Of a DNA stretch of 64,000 nt, positions 8,150 through 16,843 are shown piece by piece. Every line of letters begins with the position of its first letter. The stretch's first letter is position 1. The notes under the pieces are model-generated. The model was not told where the DNA came from. It searched no databases and saw nothing but the letters and a program-made list of their open reading frames with translations. The stretch lies in assembly GCA_016208685.1 (NCBI GenBank), contig JACQXM010000051.1:124001-188000 (forward strand), written 5' to 3'. The position numbers and the translations under genes are program-made. This stretch comes from Planctomycetota bacterium. Its GTDB lineage: Bacteria; Planctomycetota; Phycisphaerae; UBA1845.

Positions 8150-11100
8150 TCAACAGATCACTCGCACGACGATGGACCGGACGCGCGTGCGCAGGTTCCC
8201 TTCACTGTCCCGCACCTGTACGGTCACGGAATGAGCGGTATCACTTTCGTCGCATTCGTGCCAGAACAACCTGATGGTCGGTGCCCGACCATTCCCCAGG
8301 AACGCCGGCTGCAAGTCGGTTCGGTTGGTGAACCACTGCACCGAGTCCCCATCCAGGAGGCCATCTTCGGCGTCAAAGGCCAGGGCTTCCACCGCGATGT
8401 CCAGGAAGGCGCGACCTTGGGGATCCGTCCCGTTGGCAAAGAACGTGGCGTCCGAAGCCGGGTTCACGATGGCGACGGCGATGGGGTCGCAGGGTTGCGC
8501 TTGAATGATGACCGAGACGGTCTCGACGTCCTGGGCCCCCAGCTCATCCGTCCCGGTGAGCGAGATGACGTGGGTTCCCGGCGTGATCAACAAAGTCACC
8601 GTCTCGTGCCCCGCGCCGATCGTGCCTTGAATGTTCGATGTCCAGACCATCGCGGCGTTGGGCAACTGACCGCCGGTGGTGAGCAGGTTGTTGATGTCGA
8701 AGCTGAACGCCCGCAAGGGAATAAACTCGCCGACACAGTAGGTGGAATTGTTGAGCGGCTCGACCAGGGTGACGATGGGCGGGTCATTGATGATCTCGAT
8801 GACGATCTGATCGGCGACGGACACGCCCGAGGAATCGGTGGTGGCGGCGGTGATGACGTGCGTGCCCAGACGCAGCGAGCTGGTGACCATGCTGGTGCCC
8901 GAGCCGATGGGGCCATCGAGGTTGCTGGTCCAGACGACGTTGAGGGAAGGGGTTTCCACGTCCGTGACGCGGGCGAAGAAACTCAGCGGGATGCCTCGCG
9001 AGAACACATTGCCTGCCGCGCGGGCGGGTCCGGTTCCTCCGGGTGGACAACCCGTCGTGCAGTTGTTGACCGGCGAGAGAATGCACAAGTCCGGCGGGTT
9101 ATTGCCCAGGGCTTCGACCACCGCGCGCTGGGCATGAACGTACCGGCTTACCTCGTTATCGGGGCTGTCATGCGCTGTGCTGATGAGCAGGTTCCGCACC
9201 GCGTTGCTGCTGAGGGACGGATCGGCGGCCCAGATCAGGGCGGCCACGCCGGCTGCATAAGGGGATGAGAAGCTCGTGCCATTGACGGCGTGCACACTGG
9301 GGGTCTCCGGGTCCGGTCCGACCCATACGCGGTAGGGCGCGAAGATGTCGACCGACCCGTCCGTCCCGTAGTTAGAGTCGCCGTCCCGGTTGCGCGCGTC
9401 GGGGGCCAGTCCCCCCACACAGATCACGCCGCTCAATTCACAGGGCACCCAGACGGCCTCCTCGTAACACACGTCGGCGCAGCAAACGCAGCAGAACGGA
9501 ACGCAACCGCAGATATTGACGCAGTTTTCGGCGTCGACGTTCTGGCCCTCGTTTCCCGCGCTGGCGAAGAGCAGCACATCGTTGTCGGCGATGAAATTCA
9601 GGATCTTCGAGAACGTATCGCTGAGAAGACCCGCGAAGTCGGGGATGCGCGTCCCGGCGCTCCAGTTATAGATTTTCGTTTCCCCAAAGGCAAGATTGGC
9701 GATGATGTTCATGATCGCACTGGCGAAATCTCCAATCCCAAAGCCCCCAAAAGCCTCAGGCGAGACGAAAATCCGCGCCCGGCCGATGGGGCCCGCCGGG
9801 CCGGCGACATCAACGTCGTTGTTCGGAATACCCATACAAGCCGATAGCACGTTGTTACCATGATAGGGACAGGGATTGCCGCCACCACAGTTAATGGGGT
9901 TGGTGACCGTCCGCGCGTCGAAATTGGGGTCGGGGATGATCGTGGTCGGCGGAAAGTCCGGATTGGGTGACGCCGCGGAGGTCTGAAATCCGCCGTCGAT
10001 GATGAAGATCTCGACGGTATTGCCCATGCGGTTGTGTAAGTCCAGCGCCCGCCACGCCTCGGTGACACCGATATCCTGCGTGCTGCCCGCCTGCATGTAA
10101 TCCCAACAGTAGGCGTTGGGGTTCCACCCCGACGGACCCGTGGCGTTGTCCCGCGTCCGCCGATCGGGGAAGCCCTGCGGTTTGAGAATCCAATTCAGCG
10201 CCGCCTCGTTTCCGAGTTTCAGTTCGCTGACCGCGGCGGCCATCACCTTTCGCCCGGCCTCACTGGACAATCGGACTGTTCCTCCACCGTCGGGCTTAAG
10301 GGCCAGAACGTCCTTCTCGAGGTTGGAGGTGTTGGCGAGACTGGCGTCGACGCGAATGAGATAGAAGGTCGCTCCCGCGGGCGCGGGAAACGGAAGGGCC
10401 GCGCTCTGCAGCACGGTGCCGTTCCAGCGGGCGAGAAACTGCTGCAAGGCGGCCGGAGTGTTCAAGATGACGGCCATCTCGTTCTCCACGAACTCCGCGA
10501 CCACGCCCGTGTGATCGGTCATGGCTGCAAGGGGGCGCGGCGGCTGCCCGGGTTGCAAGGGTGGTAACTGGTCGATGAACGGTTGGACTCCGGGGTCGAC
10601 CACCACCCTGGGTGGAGGGGCGGTCACTGCCTGACCGGTAAAGGCATTCTGGAACCCGGCCGCGTCTGCCAGATCAATGCCGGCCGAGGCTGCGAAGCCG
10701 AAGATCGCATCGCAGGATCGCGACACGCCGAACTGTTCGAAACAATCGAGAAAACGGCGGTAATCCGCTTCGTCCACGTCTCCGTCGCCATCCGCATCGC
10801 CCAGATCAGCCGCGGTCAGGTGCACTGCAGTGGAGATTGATACGCCGCCGCGCGTCGCGTTCACGGGAATGTCGGAGTCCTGCGTCACGCGGGCCGTGTT
10901 AACGTCAAAAAGCGCGGTCGCGGCTCCCGCCGGAATCACCACTTGGGCGGGCACTTCGGCCAGGTCGGGGACGAGGCTATCCAACTGCACCGTGGCACCG
11001 CCCGTGGGGGCCTTGCCATTCAATGCGACGCGTCCGCGCGTCTGTCGACCGCCGACCACCATCGCCGGGGAGAAGGAAAGCTCGATCAGCGAACTCGGAG

Positions 11101-12124
11101 TCAGACCCAGATCCGCATCCCGTATGACACCCGCGGCGCTCCCCCGGACGGTGACGGTTTGCGCTGCCGCGGTACCGAAGGTCAATATGGGAAACGACGC
11201 GGATAGTGCTCCTGATGCAACGGTAACGGACGGGGGCACGCTCACCAGTTGCGGATCGCTGCTCTCCAAATGGACGACGTGCCCGCCGAGACCCGCCGGA
11301 CCCGTAATCTCCACCTTCCCGACGACTTCCTGCCCGCCGACAACGGTCAAGGACGTGTTGACCGAATCGCCTCCGGGTAATCCCAAGGCAAGGTCATCCA
11401 GACTGGGTGCTTGGACCAGGACGGGAACCGCGAAGGGGCCCTGCAAGGCGATGTTGGCGCTGACGTTGACCGTGGTATCGACATCGACGCTGGACGAAAT
11501 CAGCGGGAAGTTCGCGGAGTTCTGCCCGGGGAGCACATGCACCTCCGAGGGCACGCCAAGCACGTTGGGGTTGTCGGACTCGAGGAGGACCCTCAGTCCC
11601 CCCGCAGGCGCCGCCGCGCCCAAGCTAAGGGTGCCGATGGCTTGGATCCCTCCGGTGATGTTCGTGGGTGCAATAGCAATCCCGGTAATCCGAGGCGCGA
11701 GGATCGTGAGCCTTCCCGTGACTACGACGTTGGAACGGTTGGACTGAACGGCGCTGATCGGAACGATCGTGTCGACAGCCACCGGTTTGGTGGGGACGAC
11801 GACGGTTGTGGAGAGGGCAAGTGCGGGGATCGTAAATGGAACGTCGGAAAAGGGGGCGGCCGCCAGATCATGACTGAAGTAGCGCCCCGGTGTGCCGGTC
11901 AAAGTGGACAGGGAGACCCGAATCGTGACCGTCGCGGGCTGTCCGCCGGTCACGGTCCCGCCGCTGATGCTCGTCAGCACCTGCGCCGATGCCGCAGACG
12001 TGACGAGGAAGGTGAAGCAGAGTGCCAGGACCAGTCTCCAAGTGCTGCATGCCGCGCTGCCCTGTCGACAATCGTGAACCCCGCCCGGTAGTCTTCTCTC
12101 GAACGATGACGGATGCGCACTCAC
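8150..12124 (-). CDS. Giant secreted subtilisin-like protease (S8)
   Basis: I chose GTG 12124 because AGGAG at 12132-12136 sits 7 bases upstream; the product is about 1324 residues. A signal peptide (LVLALCFTFLVTSAASA) ends near residue 48. Residues 50-440 form Ig-like beta repeats, followed by an EF-hand or dockerin-like DADGDGDVDEADY at about 443. The S8 domain has Asp (FIIDGGF, ~708), His (CPYHGNN, ~754), the oxyanion Asn (ASAGNEGQN, ~857) and Ser (NGTSFSSPYAAG, ~951). A Cys-rich insertion interrupts it at about 863-900. The C-terminus holds three PKD-like modules of the TSNLDGPIGSG type. It is predicted to cleave proteins outside the cytoplasm. It is monocistronic and next to the ECF/kinase modules. 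Confidence 0.9.
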   Translation of the reverse strand: MSAHPSSFERRLPGGVHDCRQGSAACSTWRLVLALCFTFLVTSAASAQVLTSISGGTVTGGQPATVTIRVSLSTLTGTPGRYFSHDLAAAPFSDVPFTIPALALSTTVVVPTKPVAVDTIVPISAVQSNRSNVVVTGRLTILAPRITGIAIAPTNITGGIQAIGTLSLGAAAPAGGLRVLLESDNPNVLGVPSEVHVLPGQNSANFPLISSSVDVDTTVNVSANIALQGPFAVPVLVQAPSLDDLALGLPGGDSVNTSLTVVGGQEVVGKVEITGPAGLGGHVVHLESSDPQLVSVPPSVTVASGALSASFPILTFGTAAAQTVTVRGSAAGVIRDADLGLTPSSLIELSFSPAMVVGGRQTRGRVALNGKAPTGGATVQLDSLVPDLAEVPAQVVIPAGAATALFDVNTARVTQDSDIPVNATRGGVSISTAVHLTAADLGDADGDGDVDEADYRRFLDCFEQFGVSRSCDAIFGFAASAGIDLADAAGFQNAFTGQAVTAPPPRVVVDPGVQPFIDQLPPLQPGQPPRPLAAMTDHTGVVAEFVENEMAVILNTPAALQQFLARWNGTVLQSAALPFPAPAGATFYLIRVDASLANTSNLEKDVLALKPDGGGTVRLSSEAGRKVMAAAVSELKLGNEAALNWILKPQGFPDRRTRDNATGPSGWNPNAYCWDYMQAGSTQDIGVTEAWRALDLHNRMGNTVEIFIIDGGFQTSAASPNPDFPPTTIIPDPNFDARTVTNPINCGGGNPCPYHGNNVLSACMGIPNNDVDVAGPAGPIGRARIFVSPEAFGGFGIGDFASAIMNIIANLAFGETKIYNWSAGTRIPDFAGLLSDTFSKILNFIADNDVLLFASAGNEGQNVDAENCVNICGCVPFCCVCCADVCYEEAVWVPCELSGVICVGGLAPDARNRDGDSNYGTDGSVDIFAPYRVWVGPDPETPSVHAVNGTSFSSPYAAGVAALIWAADPSLSSNAVRNLLISTAHDSPDNEVSRYVHAQRAVVEALGNNPPDLCILSPVNNCTTGCPPGGTGPARAAGNVFSRGIPLSFFARVTDVETPSLNVVWTSNLDGPIGSGTSMVTSSLRLGTHVITAATTDSSGVSVADQIVIEIINDPPIVTLVEPLNNSTYCVGEFIPLRAFSFDINNLLTTGGQLPNAAMVWTSNIQGTIGAGHETVTLLITPGTHVISLTGTDELGAQDVETVSVIIQAQPCDPIAVAIVNPASDATFFANGTDPQGRAFLDIAVEALAFDAEDGLLDGDSVQWFTNRTDLQPAFLGNGRAPTIRLFWHECDESDTAHSVTVQVRDSEGNLRTRVRSIVVRVIC

Positions 12125-12148
12125 GGAATCGCTCCTTTCGGTGGTCAT

Positions 12149-12162
12149 GAACCAATTGGTTC
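12149..12162. promoter_or_regulatory. 14-bp perfect palindrome upstream of the subtilisin gene
   Basis: GAACCAATTGGTTC is a perfect palindrome beginning 25 bases upstream of the GTG at 12124, and the adjacent TCATGA is also self-complementary. Its symmetry and position suit an operator for a dimeric repressor or a hairpin in the 5' leader. No binding protein is identified. Confidence 0.35.
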
Positions 12163-12895
12163 TCTGGGAGACGGCCCGGACATTTCCCCTGCGTGCCGAC
12201 GGACTACTCCCTCGCAAGGCGACAACGCGCCCAAGAGCCGGGTTGGCCGTGCGTTCCCTGGCCCGAAACGGCGTGTCGAGCCTTCTCGACACCATCCCAA
12301 TGCGCATTTGGACGGAGCCGGGCGTCAAGAGACGCGAGAATGCGTTCGGAGCCGAGCATGGGCCTGCATGGACCGCACATCCGATTTAGCAGGGGCGCCG
12401 GAGCTGCGCCCGCCTTGCGTGGCGCCGCGCTTGCGTGTCTGAGGCGCCAAACGCGTGGATGTGACTCAGGACGGCCGATTCGGGCGCCCCGGGCGCCCCT
12501 CCCGGGTCCGCGCTGCCGCCTTCGCGGAATCGAGTTTCCCACCGGTTGATCATCGTGTTCCCCGGGCGGGTGTTCGATCACGCCACCCCACCCGCGCTAC
12601 CGCCGGCCGGCCTGCGGTCATGGAGACGACGGGCTGGGCAGGAGTGCCGTGCGCGGCAAGGGCGACTGCCAGCGGCAGAATGCGGCGAAGCCTGATTGGG
12701 CCCCGAACGTTGATCGGGCGGCGGCGCTTCCAATCTACGCACCGGAAGGAGGCTCCCGGGCATGACGCGGCCATGCGCGCGGGCCACCGTCGGGGGCGTG
12801 ATTTTCGGCAGGGGGGACTCTCACCCCGACCCCTTCCCTCGAAGGGAGACGCGGGCCGTGGTGTCGGATGCCGTGATCCTGCGCATAATACGGAC
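12163..12895. other. Divergent intergenic region between the subtilisin and ECF sigma genes
   Basis: This stretch of about 730 bases has no convincing gene; the open frames in it lack family features and start signals. It should hold the promoters of both divergent genes. The only clear element is the -10-like box immediately before the sigma gene. Confidence 0.5.
12884..12889 (+). promoter_or_regulatory. Candidate -10 box of a leaderless sigma-factor transcript
   Basis: CATAAT ends six bases before the ATG at 12896, so transcription would begin at or next to the start codon. There is no Shine-Dalgarno sequence before that ATG, which agrees with a leaderless message. A matching -35 box (GTGTCG, 12861) is weak. 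Confidence 0.35.
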
Positions 12896-13525
12896 ATGAC
12901 GCTCGTGTCGCCCCAATCGGATGCCCCCGTGCCTGGGGAAGGCAAGTCCGCGCTACAAGTCACGCGCCTGCTGAGCGAGGCCGCGGCGGGCAGCCCCCAG
13001 GCAGCGCGGGAGCTGTTGCCGCTGGTGTACCGGTCCCTGCACGACCTGGCCGAGCGCAAGATGCGCAGCGAGCGAGCGGGTCACACCCTTCAAGCCACGG
13101 CCCTCGTGCACGAGGCGTACGCCCGTCTGGTCGGCGATCAGAACCTCGCGTGGGACAGCCGGGCGCACTTTTATGGCGCCGCCGCGGAGGCCATGCGCCG
13201 AATCCTGATCGAACATGCCCGGCGCGTTGGAGCCAAGAAGCGCGGCGGCGGGCGCACGCGGGAGATCGCCAGCGTTGCCGACCTGGCTCACGAGGAGACC
13301 GTCTCGGGCGCAATCGCCATTGACGAGGCTATCGAGGCTCTTCGGCGGGAGGATCCCCGTGCTGCCAGCGTCGTCCACCTGCGGTTTTATACTGGGCTGT
13401 CCATCGACGAGACCGCCGCGGCCCTCGGCGTAGCCCCCAGCACCGTGGATCGCGAATGGCGATACGCCCGCTCGTGGCTGCTGCGCCACGTACAGAAGGA
13501 TGGGGATCCGGAAGTGCTCCCGTGA
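12896..13525 (+). CDS. ECF-type RNA polymerase sigma factor
   Basis: The 209-residue product belongs to the large planctomycete ECF group (Sigma70_ECF, TIGR02999-like). Region 2 is seen in LLPLVYRSLHDLAERKM and TLQATALVHEAYARLV, and the region 2/4 linker has the basic KKRGGGRTRE segment. Region 4 has a helix-turn-helix (GLSIDETAAALGVAPSTVDREW) for -35 recognition. The start at ATG 12896 removes about 147 codons of unsupported upstream frame. The stop overlaps the GTG of the Ser/Thr kinase gene (GTGA), so the two are translationally coupled. This is the classical arrangement in which the kinase is thought to control the sigma factor in place of an anti-sigma factor. The target genes are unknown; the nearby secreted proteins are candidates. 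Confidence 0.92.
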   Translation: MTLVSPQSDAPVPGEGKSALQVTRLLSEAAAGSPQAARELLPLVYRSLHDLAERKMRSERAGHTLQATALVHEAYARLVGDQNLAWDSRAHFYGAAAEAMRRILIEHARRVGAKKRGGGRTREIASVADLAHEETVSGAIAIDEAIEALRREDPRAASVVHLRFYTGLSIDETAAALGVAPSTVDREWRYARSWLLRHVQKDGDPEVLP

Positions 13526-16491
13526 ACTCCGCAAACCGTGAACGCGTCAAGGAGCTGCTCTCCCGCGCCGCCCGCCTTCCGCCCCAGGACCGCTCGGACT
13601 TCATCCGCCGCGCCGCCGGTGACGACCCCCAGATCGTCGCCGAGGTCCTCGATCTGCTCAGTACCCTCGACGACGCGGCGTTTCTTAGCGCCCCCACCGG
13701 CGCCGGGCTTGCCGCCGCCTTGCCCAACGTGGGCATCCCGGGCGAAGGTCCGGGCACGCGCATCGACCGTTACAAGCTCTTGCAGCTCATCGGCGAAGGC
13801 GGTTTCGGTTCGGTGTTCCTGGCGGAGCAGACCGAGCCTGTTTATCGCAAGGTGGCCCTGAAGATCATCAAGGCGGGCATGGACACCAAGCAGGTGATCG
13901 CCCGCTTCGAGGCCGAGCGGCAGGCCCTCGCCCTGATGGACCACCCCAACATCGCCCGCGTCCTCGATGTCGGTGCGACTCAAGCCGGTCGTCCGTTCTT
14001 TGTAATGGAGCTGGTCCGCGGCGAGCCGGTAACCGCATATTGCGATCGCGAACGTCTCCCCTTACGGCAACGACTGGTGTTGTTTCGCGACGTCTGCAAT
14101 GCCGTGCAACATGCACACCAGAAGGGAGTTATCCATCGTGACCTCAAGCCATCCAATGTCCTGGTGACCGTCGCCGATGGGGAGCCGCTTCCCAAGGTAA
14201 TCGACTTCGGCATCGCCAAGGCCACTGCGGCCCGCCTTACGGACAAGACTCTGTTTACCGAGATGCACCAACTGATCGGGACCCCGGAATACATGAGTCC
14301 GGAGCAGGCCGAGGTGTCCGGTGTGGACATCGACACGCGTAGCGACGTCTATTCCCTGGGCGTATTGCTCTATGAGTTGCTGTCGGGAAGCACTCCCATC
14401 GAGCGCGGGCGCCTGCGTTCCACGCCCCTGGCGGAAATCCAGCGGCTGATTCGTGAAGAAGAGCCGCCCCGGCCCAGCCTGCGGCTGGCGACGTTGGCTT
14501 CTTCCGCAGCATTCGGCATTCGCACTTCCCCGGGGGGATCTGGGGATTCGGCGGGCTCGTCGATCCTCGAGATCGCGCGGGGGAGGCGTTCGGAGCCGGC
14601 GACGCTGGTGAAGATTCTTCGCGGCGACCTCGACTGGATTGTCATGAAATGCCTGGAAAAAGACCGCCGGCGCCGCTACGCCACGGCGAGCGCGCTGGCG
14701 GAGGACGTCGGGCGCTACCTTATGGACCAACCGGTTCTGGCCATGCCGCCGGGGCGGTTCTACACCATGCGGAAATTCGTGCGGCGGCATCGTGCCCCGG
14801 TGGTTGCGGCCGGACTGGTTGCCGCGACTTTGCTGGTCGCGTCGGGGGCAACGCTCGCGTTCGCGCTGAGCGCAACCCGGCAGCGCCTCGCCGCAGAAGC
14901 CGCCCTGGCGCGTGCGGAGAAGGCCGAAGGCGACGCCCGGGCGCGGGCCGGCGAGCTAGAGCAGGTCGCCAGATTCCAGCAGGAACAACTTTCAGGCATC
15001 GAGCCGCAGAGCATGGGGCTTAAGCTACGGGCGGGGCTGTTGGCGAACGCACGCGCGACGGCCGGGCGCTTGAAGCTGGCGCCGGAGGAGGCGGAGGCCC
15101 GGGAGAACCAGTTGGCCGGGCTGATCGCCGGCAGCGACTTCACCGGGTTGTCCCTGGCGTCACTTCACGAGAACTTTTTCAAGCCGGCCCTCGCGGCAAT
15201 CGACACCCAATTCGCGAATCAACCCCTGGTAAAGGCGCGGCTGCTGCAAACCCTGGCAACCACACTGCAGGAGTTGGGGATGCTTGACGTGGCGGCCGGG
15301 CCGCAAAACGAGGCGTTGGCGATCCGCCGTAGGGAGCTGGGCGACACGCATCCCGACACGCTGGAATCGATCAATAGCATGGGCCTTCTGCTACAGTCCC
15401 AGGGTAAGCTGGAAGAGGCCGAACCTTACCACCGCGAGGCGCTGGAGAAATGCGCCCGCGTACTTGGGTCCGAGCACCCGATGACGCTCATCGCAACCAG
15501 CAGCATGGGGGTTCTACTCCATGGTCAGGGCCGGCTGGCGGAAGCGGAACCCTATTACCGCCAGGCGCTGGAGGGGAGCCGCCGCGTGCTGGGCGACGAG
15601 CACCGTGACACGCTTAAGTCGATCAACAATCTGGGGACGCTTCTATGGGCGCAAGGCAAACTCGAAGAGGCTGAGCCGTACTTCCGCGAGTCGCTGGAAA
15701 AGCGCCGTCGCGCGCTGGGGGAGGAGCATGCCGACACGGCCACCGCGATCAACAACATGGGAATGCTGCTGCAAGCCCAGGGTAAGCTGGCCGAGGCCGA
15801 GCCGTACTGCCGCGCGGCGCTGGAGCTGCGGCGTCGCGTGCTGGGCGACGAGCACCACCTTACACTGACGTCGGCCAACAACCTGGGCCTTCTACTTAAG
15901 AACCAGGGCAACTTCGAGGAAGCGGAACGTTTCTACCGCGAGGCACTGGAAGGGCGGCGCCGCCTGTTGAGTGAGGAGCACCCCGACACGCTCACCTCGC
16001 TCGGCAATATGGGGACGCTGCTCCAGGCCCAGGGCAGGTACGCGGACGCCGAGACGTACCACCGCGAGGCACTCGAGAAGCGGCGCCGCGTACTGGGCGA
16101 GGATCACCCTAACACGCTGGTGTCGATAAGCAACCTGGGCATTTTGCTCGAGGCACAGGGGAAATCGAGGGAGATCGTCGAGCTTCTGATTCCCGCCGAG
16201 CCCGCGGCCCGCCGGGCATTCAGCGGTGGGAATGCAGTGCGACTCGGTCGATTTCTGGCCACCCTCGGTCGCGCACGGACCGCGACCGGGGAATTCGCTC
16301 TTTCGGACGCCAACCTCACCGAGGCGCACGCCATCCTGACTCAGGCAAAAGGCGCGACGGCGCGTGACCGCGCCGAGGTGCTCGGCGCCCTGGTGAAGCT
16401 CCATGAGACCTGGGACGCAGCCGAGCCGAACCACGGCCACGATGCCAAGGCCGCCGAGTGGCGAGCACTCACCGAGGACGGCTCCTCGTGA
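13522..16491 (+). CDS. Transmembrane Ser/Thr protein kinase with TPR repeats
   Basis: The 989-residue product starts at GTG 13522, overlapping the sigma stop. The kinase domain spans about 83-390, with glycine loop GEGGFGSVFLAEQ (91), Lys 114 (VALKII), catalytic HRDLKPSN (205) and DFG (228), so it should be active. A single membrane helix lies near 427-450. A coiled segment follows, and then at least six 42-residue TPR/kinesin-light-chain repeats (LGSEHPMTL...AEPYYRQALE) from about 600 to 885. The kinase should face the cytoplasm and the TPR part the periplasm, which suggests sensing. An unusual insertion of about 21 residues at about 327-348 splits a segment that is normally continuous in this family. 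Confidence 0.92.
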   Translation: MNSANRERVKELLSRAARLPPQDRSDFIRRAAGDDPQIVAEVLDLLSTLDDAAFLSAPTGAGLAAALPNVGIPGEGPGTRIDRYKLLQLIGEGGFGSVFLAEQTEPVYRKVALKIIKAGMDTKQVIARFEAERQALALMDHPNIARVLDVGATQAGRPFFVMELVRGEPVTAYCDRERLPLRQRLVLFRDVCNAVQHAHQKGVIHRDLKPSNVLVTVADGEPLPKVIDFGIAKATAARLTDKTLFTEMHQLIGTPEYMSPEQAEVSGVDIDTRSDVYSLGVLLYELLSGSTPIERGRLRSTPLAEIQRLIREEEPPRPSLRLATLASSAAFGIRTSPGGSGDSAGSSILEIARGRRSEPATLVKILRGDLDWIVMKCLEKDRRRRYATASALAEDVGRYLMDQPVLAMPPGRFYTMRKFVRRHRAPVVAAGLVAATLLVASGATLAFALSATRQRLAAEAALARAEKAEGDARARAGELEQVARFQQEQLSGIEPQSMGLKLRAGLLANARATAGRLKLAPEEAEARENQLAGLIAGSDFTGLSLASLHENFFKPALAAIDTQFANQPLVKARLLQTLATTLQELGMLDVAAGPQNEALAIRRRELGDTHPDTLESINSMGLLLQSQGKLEEAEPYHREALEKCARVLGSEHPMTLIATSSMGVLLHGQGRLAEAEPYYRQALEGSRRVLGDEHRDTLKSINNLGTLLWAQGKLEEAEPYFRESLEKRRRALGEEHADTATAINNMGMLLQAQGKLAEAEPYCRAALELRRRVLGDEHHLTLTSANNLGLLLKNQGNFEEAERFYREALEGRRRLLSEEHPDTLTSLGNMGTLLQAQGRYADAETYHREALEKRRRVLGEDHPNTLVSISNLGILLEAQGKSREIVELLIPAEPAARRAFSGGNAVRLGRFLATLGRARTATGEFALSDANLTEAHAILTQAKGATARDRAEVLGALVKLHETWDAAEPNHGHDAKAAEWRALTEDGSS

Positions 16492-16843
16492 CCGTGCCGC
16501 GTTTCCACCGGGTACGTCGTTGCCCGAGACCCGACGCGGCCATCTGAATAACACAAACGGAATCTACGTAGACGCCGACGCGGGGCGTCGAAGAGGGTCA
16601 AGTCATCCCCAGGCCCGACCCATCACCGCACGAGCCAACGCCTGAGCCGGACCAAAAACGGGGAAGCAGGTCACATGGCGGCCAGGTTTCGATCAAGCCG
16701 GCTTGAACCGCGATGGACAGACAAACTTGCGCGTGGGTTCAACACTTGTGATCGGGTTTCTGGCAAGTTGAGCGACGGGAGTCTGCTTCACGGCTTGGGC
16801 CGTGCGTGCGCGCCTTCCGGCCGACTCCCGGTGTACTCGACGG
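16492..16843. other. Intergenic region between convergent kinase genes
   Basis: These 352 bases separate the tails of two kinase genes. No gene is supported. A palindrome TCTACGTAGA begins near 16563, and a 6-bp hairpin (CGACGC-GGG-GCGTCG) lies at 16576-16590. Either could act in termination, but there is no T tract. Confidence 0.5.

Noticed and set aside
12455..12895. N-terminal extension of the first ECF sigma factor
   Set aside because: The upstream frame is open but Arg/Pro-rich and unlike any sigma domain. The ATG at 12896 gives the family length and has a -10 box at the right place.
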